Assembly (NCBI GenBank): GCA_965267435.1
Contig: OZ253960.1
Coordinates: forward strand, 6,572,001 to 6,636,000
Length of the DNA: 64,000 bases
Reading direction: 5' to 3'
DNA from: JAWPMT01 sp965267435
GTDB lineage: Bacteria; Bacteroidota; Bacteroidia; Cytophagales; Cyclobacteriaceae
Position 1 is the first letter of the stretch. Every line of letters begins with the position of its first letter. A program made the position numbers and the translations under genes. Positions 17,239-25,984 of this stretch are shown here, piece after piece. Below the pieces are notes generated by a model. That model did not search any database. It worked only from the letters and a program-made list of their open reading frames with translations, and was not told the DNA's origin.

Positions 17239-19260
17239 ATGAACAACAAAATTTTTTACCTCATCCTGGCTATCCCATTTTTCCTTACCCATTGCCAGCC
17301 CCCCGCCGAACAACAAACGCTAGCACTAGTTGCCGATACTACCAACTTCCAGTGGAAGACCGAGCAGTTCGCCGACGTGCAGATCAACCGCTATCTCATC
17401 CCCGGCTGGGAGCAGCTGACTTCCCAGCAGAGGAAGTACACGTACTACCTGGTGCAGGCCGGATTGGAGGGGAGAGACATCATGTATGACATCAACTACC
17501 GTCACAATCTTGAGATCCGCAAGGCCCTTGAGACAATCGTCCGTGACTATACGGGGGATAAGTCTGCCGCTGAGTGGGATCAATTCATCACCTATCTCAA
17601 GCGAATTTGGTTTTCCAGTGGTATCCACCATCACTATTCCATGAATAAGTTTCAGCCTGAGTTTTCTCGGGAGTACCTGGAAGGACTGCTGACCTCAGTG
17701 AATACGACACTGTCCGAGGATGCAATGGCCGCCATTTTCGACGCCGAGAAAGATGCCAAAAAGGTCAACCTCGATCCCAATGCCGATTTGGTCCTGACTT
17801 CAGCTGTCAATTTCTATGCTCCTGACATTACACAGCAAGAAGTGGAGGCCTACTTCGAGAGCATTGTCGACAAGGATGATGAGACACCCGTCTCCTACGG
17901 CCTCAACTCGCGGATCGTGAGAAACGAGGATGGTTCTGTCGGCGAGGACGTCTACAAGGTCGGCGGACTGTATGGCGCGGCCATTGAGAAGATGGTAGGC
18001 TGGCTCCAGAAGGCTGCTGGCGTCGCAGAAAACCAGGCGCAGGCGGATGCTTTGCGATTGTTGATCGAGTACTACCAGACTGGAGACCTACAGAAGTGGG
18101 ACGAGTACAACATCGCATGGTCCCAGGCCACTGATGGGGACATCGACTACATCACCGGCTTTGTAGAGGTGTACAATGACCCGCTGGGCTATCACGGCTC
18201 TTACGAAACCATCGTCGAGATCAACGACTTCCAGGCAAGCGCTCGCATGAAGGTGCTCATGGACAATGCCCAGTGGTTTGAGGACAATTCCCCGCTGATG
18301 GACCAGCACAAAAAGGAGAGTGTCGTGGGAGTCACTTATAAGGTGGTGAATGTAGCCGGTGAGTCTGGTGATGCGTCTCCATCGACACCTATCGGCGTCA
18401 ACCTGCCCAACGCCAACTGGATAAGGTCAGGCTACGGCTCCAAGTCAGTGAGCCTTGGCAATATCATAGAAGGCTACGCGCAAGCTAGCTCCGGGGGTCG
18501 TGTAGAGGAGTTCTTCCTGACGAAAGAACTACAGGACCGTCAGCGGGCCCATAGCGGCCTGGCCGGCAAGATGAGCACAGCTTTGCATGAAGTCCTCGGC
18601 CACGCATCGGGTCAGCTCGAGCCCGGTGTGGGCACACCAAAGGAAACACTCAAAAACTATCGCTCAGCTTTGGAGGAGGGACGAGCCGATCTATTTGCCC
18701 TCTACTACATTACCGATCCCAAGCTGATGGAGTTGGGCCTCATAGAGACTGAGGACGTCGGCAAGGCTGCATACGACAACTACATTACCAATGGCATACT
18801 GTATCAGCTGCGAAGACTGCAGCCAGGGGAGGTGATCGAGGAGTCCCACATGCGGAACCGCGCCATGATCGCCCGATGGGCGTATGCGAATGGCCAAGCA
18901 GACAATGTCATCGAAGAGGTCAAGCAAGAAGGCAAGACCTACTATGTCGTAAATGACTACGGCCGACTCCGTGAGTTATTTGGAGAGCTGTTGCGCGAAG
19001 TGCAGCGCATTAAGTCGCAGGGAGACTTTGAAGCGGCCAAGGCACTCTTCGAGGATTATGGCATCCAGGTAGACCCGGTTGTGCATCAGGAGGTGCTCGA
19101 TCGGGTGTCGACATTTGCCGGCGCGCCTTACGGTGGATTCCTGAACCCGAAGATGGTGCCCATTATGGAAGGCGACGAGATCGTAGACGTGAGGGTCGAA
19201 TACCCCGATGATTTCACTGCGCAAATGCTAGAGTACTCAGAGGTATACGGCAATCTATAG
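17239..19260 (+). CDS. dipeptidyl peptidase III (M49) lipoprotein
   Basis: This 673-residue zinc peptidase removes dipeptides from oligopeptide N-termini. A lipoprotein signal ends at C19 (FLTHCQPP), so it is probably anchored in the periplasm or on the surface, unlike the cytosolic eukaryotic enzyme. The M49 zinc motif HExxGH is HEVLGH at 450-455 and the third-ligand motif EECRAD appears as EEGRAD at 479-484, with Gly in place of the usual Cys. It stands alone behind FNR box 5. A role in peptide use is inferred. Confidence 0.93.
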   Translation: MNNKIFYLILAIPFFLTHCQPPAEQQTLALVADTTNFQWKTEQFADVQINRYLIPGWEQLTSQQRKYTYYLVQAGLEGRDIMYDINYRHNLEIRKALETIVRDYTGDKSAAEWDQFITYLKRIWFSSGIHHHYSMNKFQPEFSREYLEGLLTSVNTTLSEDAMAAIFDAEKDAKKVNLDPNADLVLTSAVNFYAPDITQQEVEAYFESIVDKDDETPVSYGLNSRIVRNEDGSVGEDVYKVGGLYGAAIEKMVGWLQKAAGVAENQAQADALRLLIEYYQTGDLQKWDEYNIAWSQATDGDIDYITGFVEVYNDPLGYHGSYETIVEINDFQASARMKVLMDNAQWFEDNSPLMDQHKKESVVGVTYKVVNVAGESGDASPSTPIGVNLPNANWIRSGYGSKSVSLGNIIEGYAQASSGGRVEEFFLTKELQDRQRAHSGLAGKMSTALHEVLGHASGQLEPGVGTPKETLKNYRSALEEGRADLFALYYITDPKLMELGLIETEDVGKAAYDNYITNGILYQLRRLQPGEVIEESHMRNRAMIARWAYANGQADNVIEEVKQEGKTYYVVNDYGRLRELFGELLREVQRIKSQGDFEAAKALFEDYGIQVDPVVHQEVLDRVSTFAGAPYGGFLNPKMVPIMEGDEIVDVRVEYPDDFTAQMLEYSEVYGNL

Positions 19261-19261
19261 T

Positions 19262-19320
19262 TGTTCCAGGTTTCGGGTTCCATGTTCAATGTTGCACCTG
19301 GAACACTGAACTCGGAACCT
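19262..19320. repeat. intergenic repeat family, copy D, between convergent genes
   Basis: GTTCCAGGT (19263-19271) pairs perfectly with ACCTGGAAC (19296-19304), and GGTTCC/GGAACC words extend the symmetry. It fills the gap between two convergent genes and could serve as a two-way transcription stop. Confidence 0.55.
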
Positions 19321-20584
19321 AGCAGTGGAACCGTTCCCTATAAGCCTCCGTCAAAGCTTCGCGGTGATCGGGGTGGGCGATGCTCGTGAGGAGTTTGGCT
19401 CTTTGTACCAGGTCCTTGCCAAATAGGTCGACCGCTCCGTACTCTGTGACTACCCAGTGAACGTGGGCCCGTGTAGTGGTTACGCTTGCTCCCTGCTTCA
19501 GGAATGGAGAGATCTTGCTCTCACCTTTCCGGGTCGTAGACGTCAGCGCGATGATCGGCTTGCCACCCTTCGACAAAGCCGCGCCCCGGATGAAGTCCAT
19601 TTGACCGCCGACGCCCGAGTACTGATAGGTGCCGATACTGTCCGCACAGACCTGGCCTGTGAGGTCTAGCTCGATCGCGCTATTGATTGCGACCACCTTT
19701 GGATTGGCGCGGATGTTCACCGTGTCATTGGTAAAGCTGGCCTCCTTGAACTCCACGATAGGGTTGTCATCCACAAAATCATAGAGCTTCTGCGAACCAA
19801 CAGCAAAGCAACTCACGAGTTTGCCAGGGAGTACCTTTTTCTTGCTGCCATTGATGACACCTTTTTCTACCAGTGGCAGGATGCCATCTGAAAACATCTC
19901 CGTATGGATGCCCAGGTTTTTGTGACCTCCTAGTTCCGCCAGCACGGCATCCGGCACACCGCCGATTCCCATTTGGAGCGTGGAGCCGTCTTCGATGAGT
20001 CCGGCGATATGTTTGCCGATCAGTTTTTCCTCGTCCGACAGTACCTTCGGCTGCACAGAATGCATAGGAGTGTCAGTCTCGATAGCGAAATCTATATCGT
20101 CCACATGTATGAACCCATCCCCATGTACTCGGGGAACATTCTTATTGATCTCTGCGATGATGATTTTTGCTGTGTTGATGGCGGCCAACGACACGTCAAC
20201 CGATACGCCGAGGGAACAAAAGCCATGCTTGTCAGGTGGCGATACTTTGATGACGGCTACATCCGATTTCAGTTCTCCTCGACTCAGGATCTGGTAAATC
20301 TCGCTGAGGAAGACGGGTATGTAGTTCGCATTGCCGTTGGAATTGATGAGCTTCCGAATATTGGCACCTACGAAACAGGAGTAGGTGTGAAATCGTCCTG
20401 ATTGGTCCTCTGTGTATTCTGCCTTTCCTTCAGTATGAATATGGGTCAGATTGATGTGTTCGGCGGGGCAGTCTGTGATCAAACGATTGATGATGGTATC
20501 GGGGGTCATGGCCGCGCTGTGGACAAAAACATTATCACCAGACTTGATGGGTGACAGGATCCTTTCAATGGGGACAATCTCCAT
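19319..20584 (-). CDS. acetyl-CoA hydrolase/transferase family protein
   Basis: This enzyme of about 421 residues belongs to the Cat1/4-hydroxybutyrate CoA-transferase family, which moves CoA between acyl-CoA and a carboxylate such as acetate or succinate. Family features seen are the N-terminal SGDNVFVHSAAMTP, the central GIGGVPDAVL, the segment VAINSAIELDLTG carrying the probable catalytic Glu, and SGVGGQMDFIRGA. An ATG at 20602 would add six residues; MEIVPIERIL is the better start by family alignment. It is divergent from the dicarboxylate transporter, and FNR box 6 lies 57 bases before its start on this strand, so both may share control. Which acyl group is used cannot be told. Confidence 0.88.
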   Translation of the reverse strand: MEIVPIERILSPIKSGDNVFVHSAAMTPDTIINRLITDCPAEHINLTHIHTEGKAEYTEDQSGRFHTYSCFVGANIRKLINSNGNANYIPVFLSEIYQILSRGELKSDVAVIKVSPPDKHGFCSLGVSVDVSLAAINTAKIIIAEINKNVPRVHGDGFIHVDDIDFAIETDTPMHSVQPKVLSDEEKLIGKHIAGLIEDGSTLQMGIGGVPDAVLAELGGHKNLGIHTEMFSDGILPLVEKGVINGSKKKVLPGKLVSCFAVGSQKLYDFVDDNPIVEFKEASFTNDTVNIRANPKVVAINSAIELDLTGQVCADSIGTYQYSGVGGQMDFIRGAALSKGGKPIIALTSTTRKGESKISPFLKQGASVTTTRAHVHWVVTEYGAVDLFGKDLVQRAKLLTSIAHPDHREALTEAYRERFHC

Positions 20585-20641
20585 GGCTCTGTTTTTCTGC
20601 AAAGGTAGGAGCCAAAGAGATGATTAGGTGGGCTGCCACTC

Positions 20642-20653
20642 TGATCAAAATCA
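20642..20653 (+). promoter_or_regulatory. FNR-type box 6 between acetyl-CoA hydrolase and the transporter operon
   Basis: TGATCAAAATCA fits TGAY-N4-RTCA. It ends 71 bases before ATG 20725 and 77 before ATG 20731 of the transporter, the same range as the other boxes. A weak -7 candidate CAGTTGTG begins at 20674. Confidence 0.58.
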
Positions 20654-20730
20654 CTCAGGAAATTGATACGTGCCAGTTGTGGCTAGGAACTCTCGCGTGT
20701 ACCTTCGCCATCTCTCACGGGCCTATGAGC

Positions 20731-22128
20731 ATGAATAGAAAGAACCAAATAGCCATGGTGGTCACACTCCTGGCAATCGTGATTGCCTCTTACCTGGCGT
20801 CATACTATGGCTACCAACAGTCGGAGGTGAGGGTAGTAGGAATTTTGGTATTCGCTGCCTGTTTTTGGATCCTGGAGCCTATCCCGATTTTCGCCACGAG
20901 TATCATCATTATATTGACGGAGGTACTGCTGGTATCGGACAAGTCCATCAGGGGTATGGAAGTAAGCGATGGTTCGGCTGTATTGCGGTATCAGGAAGTC
21001 TTCGCCACTTTTGCATCACCCATAATCATTTTGTTTCTCGGTGGTTTTTTCCTGGCGATGGCCGCCACCAAATATCGACTGGATCAGAATTTGGCGCGGA
21101 TACTTCTGAAGCCCTTCGGCAACAAAATCCGAACGATCACACTGGGGCTCATGGTCATCACGGCCTTCTTCTCCATGTTTATGAGCAACACGGCTACCAC
21201 GGTGATGATGTTGTCTATTTTGACACCTGTTCTTGCCGTCTTGGGGGACAATAAGAGCGCAAAACTGGCCTTGGTGTTGAGTATCCCGCTAGCGGCGAAT
21301 ATTGGTGGCATCGGGACTCCCATAGGTACACCGCCCAATGCCATCGCGTTGAAATATCTGGTGGGCGAGGATGTTATTGGTTTCGGCGCCTGGATGGCAT
21401 TTTCCGTGCCTTACGTCATCGTCCTCTTGCTGTTTGGATGGGTACTGCTAGGCGTACTGTACCCTGCAGGAGGTCAAACGATTGAGTTACAGATAAAAGG
21501 TAAGTTCTTGAAAAACCCCAAGGCGTACCTGGTTTATGCAACGTTCGCTGGAACCATTCTTCTGTGGTTGACAGACTTCATACATGGCCTCAATGCTTAT
21601 ACCGTGGCGTTGATTCCCGTCGCCATCTTTCTTGCTTTTGGCATTATCACGAAGGACGAACTTCGAAATATTAGTTGGGACGTCCTCTGGCTGGTAGCGG
21701 GAGGCATCGCACTCGGACTGGCATTGGAAAAGACAGGCCTTGCGGCGCATCTTATGGAGAGCATATCCTTTGACGCCCTACCGGGTGTGGCGGTCATCGT
21801 TGCGATGGCGCTCATTGCTGCGCTCATGGCCAACTTCATGTCCAATACGGCAACGGCGAACCTACTACTTCCACTCGTAGCTGTCCTGGGAACCACTCTT
21901 CCAGAGCTGGCGGATCTGGGTGGCACCCGGTTAGTGATCCTCAGTACGACTTTCGCTTGCTCCATGGGCATGGCGCTACCTATCAGCACACCCCCCAACG
22001 CGCTAGCATTCGGTACTGGCTTTCTGACGACACGAGACATGGCAAAACCAGGAATAATTGTTGCGATTGTGGGACTCTTGGCCAACGCCCTATTGATGAT
22101 CGCATTGAAATCCATTAACTTTTTCTAG
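20731..22128 (+). CDS. DASS/SLC13 family anion (dicarboxylate) transporter
   Basis: This membrane protein of about 466 residues has the two SNT motifs (MSNTATT and MSNTATA) and the two re-entrant TPPNA motifs (GTPIGTPPNAIAL and ISTPPNALAFGTG) that bind sodium and substrate in the DASS family. Its substrates are usually C4-dicarboxylates or citrate. The start at 20731 (MNRKNQIAM) is chosen because upstream codons have no membrane character; ATG 20725 is two codons earlier. The stop is directly followed by the ATG of a sensor kinase gene, and a REC gene comes next, so transport and signalling are probably linked. Confidence 0.9.
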   Translation: MNRKNQIAMVVTLLAIVIASYLASYYGYQQSEVRVVGILVFAACFWILEPIPIFATSIIIILTEVLLVSDKSIRGMEVSDGSAVLRYQEVFATFASPIIILFLGGFFLAMAATKYRLDQNLARILLKPFGNKIRTITLGLMVITAFFSMFMSNTATTVMMLSILTPVLAVLGDNKSAKLALVLSIPLAANIGGIGTPIGTPPNAIALKYLVGEDVIGFGAWMAFSVPYVIVLLLFGWVLLGVLYPAGGQTIELQIKGKFLKNPKAYLVYATFAGTILLWLTDFIHGLNAYTVALIPVAIFLAFGIITKDELRNISWDVLWLVAGGIALGLALEKTGLAAHLMESISFDALPGVAVIVAMALIAALMANFMSNTATANLLLPLVAVLGTTLPELADLGGTRLVILSTTFACSMGMALPISTPPNALAFGTGFLTTRDMAKPGIIVAIVGLLANALLMIALKSINFF

Positions 22129-23499
22129 ATGGAGGCGACGGTGATAACAGATCGAATGGAAGATGTGGTCAAGTGGTTCTTTTCTGATGAGGACCGAGCC
22201 ATCTACTTGAAGGAGGGCGACGTGTTGCTGGAGCAACGGGCAAAGAATAATCGCATCTTCTACGTCCATGAAGGCAGACTTCTGGGGTTCCTACCTAATG
22301 AAGAAATCGCGGATCCCATTTTTGAAGCAAAGGCAGGGGAATTTGTGGGAGTCTACAGCTTTTTTTCAAGAGACCATGAGAGCTATTCGCAGGTAGTGAG
22401 CACGGGTGACAGCAAGGTAGTCTTCTTCGAGGGGGATCCTTTTGAGGTGGAAGATGATAAGGCGCGCGTATTTCAGAAGTTTTTATTTGCGATGGTCGTG
22501 GAGGAGCTACGAAGTCGCCAGCATTTTGCGGGGCAGATGGCCCGTGAACGACAAAAAAGCATGCGACAGCTGATCAAGAGCGAGAAAATGGCCTTGCTGG
22601 GGGAGATGGCAGCTGGATTGGCCCATGAGTTGAACAATGCCGTAGGTACACTTCGGAGCAGCCTGGATCGGATCCGCACAAGGCTCGAGTTCTACCTGCA
22701 AAATGCAAACCACAGACTATTTGATCTGTTTCAAAAAGGCTTGCACGATGGACCGGAGATTGGTTCAAAACACGCCAGGGAAATGCGCTCCTCCTTTGAG
22801 CGCCTGAAGGGAGTAGATAGGCTGCTCGCCCGCCAACTGGCGAAGACAGGGATCACACCCTCAGAAGTCCAGCAGCTGCAGGAGGAAAGGATCAACCTGA
22901 AGGAGGCGATCAACCACTGGGAGACCGGTACATGGATCCACGATATGCAAATAGCGGCCAATCACGCTACTCACGTCGTCAAGTCCGTGAGGGAACTTGG
23001 GGTAGCCAATCAAACCTGGTCGAAGGATGTCGACGTGGCGGTGACCATCCAACAATCGCTCACGGTACTGGCGAGCATGGTCAAGAAAGTGGAGCTTGAG
23101 CTCAAATGTCCCGAGGACCTTCCGAAGATCCAGGCTTCTCATGGCGAGCTCATGCAGGTTTGGATCAATATCGTGAAGAATGCCATTGAAAGTCTGCTAC
23201 TCAATCACATCAAGCAACCGAAAGTCACAATTTCCTGCTGTGTGGAAGAGGGTTTTCTACGGGTAACTATTCATGACAATGGCCCGGGAATTCCTAAGGA
23301 GTTTCAGGAGAAAGTCTTTCTCCCAAGCTTCACAACCAAGGTCGGAGGATTGAGCTTTGGCCTCGGGTTGGGGTTGACGATCGTGCAGAGGATCGTAGTG
23401 GAGCATCGGGGCACAGTCGATCTAAAAAGCGAGCCAGGCAGCACGGCTTTTGAAATATCATTACCCATTGTAGAATCTGAGGGACCCAATCATGGATAA
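22129..23499 (+). CDS. sensor histidine kinase with N-terminal cNMP-binding-like domain
   Basis: This soluble 456-residue kinase has no membrane helix. Residues 12-125 resemble a cyclic-nucleotide-binding (CRP-like) beta-roll (LKEGDVLLEQRAKNNRIFYV...GEFVGVYSFF), but no clear phosphate-binding cassette is seen. A coiled coil leads to a phosphoacceptor motif GLAHELNN with H166. About 150 residues of helical sequence then separate it from the ATPase domain with N-box INIVKNAIES, G1 DNGPGIP and G2 GLGLGLTIV. The gene abuts the transporter gene (zero bases) and overlaps the REC gene by 8 bases. The signal may be intracellular; transporter activity is an attractive guess. Confidence 0.85.
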   Translation: MEATVITDRMEDVVKWFFSDEDRAIYLKEGDVLLEQRAKNNRIFYVHEGRLLGFLPNEEIADPIFEAKAGEFVGVYSFFSRDHESYSQVVSTGDSKVVFFEGDPFEVEDDKARVFQKFLFAMVVEELRSRQHFAGQMARERQKSMRQLIKSEKMALLGEMAAGLAHELNNAVGTLRSSLDRIRTRLEFYLQNANHRLFDLFQKGLHDGPEIGSKHAREMRSSFERLKGVDRLLARQLAKTGITPSEVQQLQEERINLKEAINHWETGTWIHDMQIAANHATHVVKSVRELGVANQTWSKDVDVAVTIQQSLTVLASMVKKVELELKCPEDLPKIQASHGELMQVWINIVKNAIESLLLNHIKQPKVTISCCVEEGFLRVTIHDNGPGIPKEFQEKVFLPSFTTKVGGLSFGLGLGLTIVQRIVVEHRGTVDLKSEPGSTAFEISLPIVESEGPNHG

Positions 23500-23977
23500 A
23501 CTATTCATCATCGCTGTCGACGATCAAGAAGAGGTGCTCAGGGCACTGGAGGACGATTTGTCATTTTTCCTATCGAAGTGTGAGGTCGAGACCTGCCACG
23601 GGGGCGAGGAGGCGTTAGAGTTGCTAGAGGATATTGATGCTGCGGGAGATCATCTGGCGGTGATTGTCTCTGATCATGTGATGCCCGGGATGACGGGTGT
23701 CGAGCTACTCGTGAAGGTAAAGGAGGACGGCCGCTTTGCCTCCTCGCAGAAGTTATTGCTGACGGGACTGGCCAGTCACCAGGATACGATTGATGCCATC
23801 AACAAAGCCGGGCTGGACATGTACATCAGCAAGCCCTGGGATCGGGAAGATCTGCTGGCAAAAATCAAAGTATTGCTAGCCAAATTTGTGATTAGCAAGC
23901 ACATTGCTCATGAGCCGTACATGGATGTCCTGGATCAGACTACACTCTACACAGCGCTGCGGCATCGAACCATCTAG
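23492..23977 (+). CDS. response regulator, REC domain with short C-terminal tail
   Basis: This 161-residue protein has one receiver domain: acidic pair VDDQEE near residue 10, the phosphoacceptor Asp in VSDHVMPGMTG near 61, Thr in LLLTGLAS near 92 and the conserved Lys in ISKPWDRED near 116. The last 35 residues carry no DNA-binding or enzyme domain, so output must go through a partner protein. It overlaps the kinase gene by 8 bases and is surely its partner. Confidence 0.9.
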   Translation: MDKLFIIAVDDQEEVLRALEDDLSFFLSKCEVETCHGGEEALELLEDIDAAGDHLAVIVSDHVMPGMTGVELLVKVKEDGRFASSQKLLLTGLASHQDTIDAINKAGLDMYISKPWDREDLLAKIKVLLAKFVISKHIAHEPYMDVLDQTTLYTALRHRTI

Positions 23978-23990
23978 CCCCCGGAAGGGC

Positions 23991-24002
23991 TGATATTAGT
24001 CA
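23991..24002 (+). promoter_or_regulatory. FNR-type box 8, in front of a gene-free stretch
   Basis: TGATATTAGTCA fits TGAY-N4-RTCA. It lies 13 bases after the REC gene. A -7-like TCATTTTG (24022-24029, one mismatch to TAnnTTTG) follows. No coding sequence starts downstream, see the entry at 24035. Confidence 0.4.
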
Positions 24003-24034
24003 TGATCGGAGCTTCGCTTGCTCATTTTGTCGTA

Positions 24035-24246
24035 GTCTTTCCCGCCACACTTTTGTTTCGGATAAGGGAAGCAGATAGTCCCACATCCCACCAATAGTAA
24101 TCAACAGGTCACGAAATTGAAGGTGTCAAGGGCTACATCCGGTACGCGATTTAGTCGTGACGATGATGAGGACCTGCAGGTAGCGTAATGCTGCCATCTT
24201 TATAGGTTTAGTGTGAGGGCCGTTCCTGGTTGGAGCGGCCTTTTTT
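24035..24246 (+). ncRNA. candidate small RNA between an FNR-type promoter and a terminator
   Basis: This gene-free stretch begins after the FNR-type box at 23991 and the -7-like element at 24022 and ends in a strong terminator. The only ATG-initiated frames are of about six codons or less. The start of the transcript is estimated from the promoter element. Alternatively the stretch is simply a long 3' untranslated region of the transporter-kinase-REC operon. Confidence 0.3.
24218..24246 (+). terminator. rho-independent terminator 240 bases after the REC gene
   Basis: GGCCGTTCC pairs with GGAGCGGCC (one T-G wobble) around the loop TGGTT, followed by six T. Confidence 0.88.
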
Positions 24247-24254
24247 GTGCGAAT

Positions 24255-24287
24255 AAAAAAAGGGTGCCAACTGATAGGTTGACACCC
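24255..24287 (-). terminator. rho-independent terminator of the T9SS-exported protein gene
   Basis: On the minus strand GGGTGTCAAC pairs with GTTGGCACCC around CTATCA and is followed by seven T. It faces the plus-strand terminator at 24218. Confidence 0.88.
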
Positions 24288-24325
24288 CGGTCACTATTTG
24301 ATGCAGAAACCCAGAGTTTAGTAGG

Positions 24326-25984
24326 TCAGTCTTTGATAGTCACTTCGGAGACTTGCCCCTCTGAGCTCAGCAGATATAAGCCAGCTTCAAGATCTTCTAC
24401 ATTGATGCGGTCCATATTTTTCCCTTCGATCACAGGTGTTCCTTTGCTGTCGGTGATGACGACATCAGCCGGGATGGACAGGTTCAGAAAGTTGGTAGCA
24501 GGATTTGGGTAGATGACCATGCTTGCACCACGTCCAAAGTCCGGTTCTGGGATCACATTAGACACTTCCAGATAGTCAATGGCGATATCGGCCTGCTTGC
24601 GCATGATGCGAATGGTATTCTTCCCTTGTAAGAGGTCTACCGTGGTTTCCCACATGTTCCAGTGCGGCCCTGAATTCGGCAAGTCCACGCTTGAGTGCAG
24701 TGCGCCATTTACAAAGAGGTGTATTTGCGAGCCGTTAGCACCGAGATACGTGAGCATCAGGTCCGTTTTACCGGGAACAGGCACATGCATGCTGTATTCC
24801 AGGTAGGATCCTTTTTCCTGCAGGAACATTTGACCCTCCCCGGAAAATCCATGAATTTGCCTGCTCATCAAGGCGCCATGATGCGCTGTGAAGTCCTCGG
24901 CTTCCACCTGTATTGCGTAGACATCGGAGATCTTTCTGAACAGCGCCTTTACTTCAATATTACTGTAGACTGGCAGTGTGATCTTCTTGTTTTGGGCGAT
25001 GATGCCATCCCACCCAACAAATTCGTATCCTTCCTTAGGCTCGGCAACTAATGTGACGCGTTCCCCCGGTAGAAAGCGATCTTTCCTGGGGAAGCGTTCG
25101 ATCGAACCATGTTCAGTGGATGTCGTCAGATCATAGGAGAGTTTTTCGAAAGCCGCGGTGATAGACTGGTCTTTGTTGACTATGATCTCTATCTCTTCGC
25201 CATCTGCTACGATGTCCCCGGTCCATCCGGCAAATACCCAGCCATCTTTTGGCTTCGCCGAAACAGTCACTGTATCGCCATTGACGTAGGTTTCAGAGAA
25301 CATCGTCTCCCCCTGTCCGATGTTGTTGACGGTGAGCTTGTAGGCTTTTGAGGTGCCAGTAGCGGATTCTTGCTCTGATGCACCCTCATCTGGTGCCTCG
25401 ATGAAAACGGCTTCTATGATCAGGCCCTCTTCCATTACCACGGAAAGCGGATTGTCAGCTCCGGCGATGTCACCGGACCAACCCTCAAAGGTGTAGCCCT
25501 CTTCCGGCACGGCTGTCAACTCAACTGCCTGTCCTGCCAGGACGTAATGATCGGATTCAGAAGTCTGAATTGCGCCATTTTCAGCCGTCAGCTCCAGCTG
25601 GTACCTGGTGGCGCTCCCTGCCTGATTCACGACGATGCTTCTACCGATGCCTTCGGTATAGATCGTCAGTTCGCCGATGCGCTCGCTATCACTGTCATTG
25701 GGAGCTACCAGAACAGTTACAGTCGCATCACCTTCACCAAAGGACGAGGTAGTGGTGATCCAGGAGTCTTGCACCTTTATCGCCCAACTGGTATTGGAGA
25801 ATATCTCCAGATCCCGTGAGCTTCCACCCGAAAACTTCAGATGGTGTGAGGATACTTGTAAAAGGAGTTGGCTATCGTCATCCTGGGCCACCGATAGGCC
25901 CTGAAATGCGTGGGCTTCATGTGCCTGCAGCAGAAGGCCCAATCCTGCTATCAGTGTAAGTATTGAACATAAAGATCTTTTCAT
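24326..25984 (-). CDS. T9SS-exported protein: BACON-like, three InlB-type repeats, CBM6-like domain
   Basis: This 552-residue protein has a signal peptide (about 1-26), a BACON-like beta domain (about 45-125, with NTSWAIKV), three divergent InlB B-repeats (about 130-195, 213-278, 280-350; each with the pattern G..v.l.A.p..GY.F.GW.G), a CBM6-like domain (about 355-480, starting QVEAEDF and containing YLEYSMHVP) and a C-terminal type A sorting domain (about 490-552, with VIYPNPATNFLNLSIP). It is thus exported by the type IX system to the cell surface and probably binds polysaccharide or matrix; no catalytic domain is visible. It is monocistronic. Confidence 0.85.
   Translation of the reverse strand: MKRSLCSILTLIAGLGLLLQAHEAHAFQGLSVAQDDDSQLLLQVSSHHLKFSGGSSRDLEIFSNTSWAIKVQDSWITTTSSFGEGDATVTVLVAPNDSDSERIGELTIYTEGIGRSIVVNQAGSATRYQLELTAENGAIQTSESDHYVLAGQAVELTAVPEEGYTFEGWSGDIAGADNPLSVVMEEGLIIEAVFIEAPDEGASEQESATGTSKAYKLTVNNIGQGETMFSETYVNGDTVTVSAKPKDGWVFAGWTGDIVADGEEIEIIVNKDQSITAAFEKLSYDLTTSTEHGSIERFPRKDRFLPGERVTLVAEPKEGYEFVGWDGIIAQNKKITLPVYSNIEVKALFRKISDVYAIQVEAEDFTAHHGALMSRQIHGFSGEGQMFLQEKGSYLEYSMHVPVPGKTDLMLTYLGANGSQIHLFVNGALHSSVDLPNSGPHWNMWETTVDLLQGKNTIRIMRKQADIAIDYLEVSNVIPEPDFGRGASMVIYPNPATNFLNLSIPADVVITDSKGTPVIEGKNMDRINVEDLEAGLYLLSSEGQVSEVTIKD

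Noticed and set aside
24326..25984. Three similar repeats as a possible recent tandem duplication
   Set aside because: The InlB-type repeats differ strongly from each other and are simply the normal divergence of this domain family.
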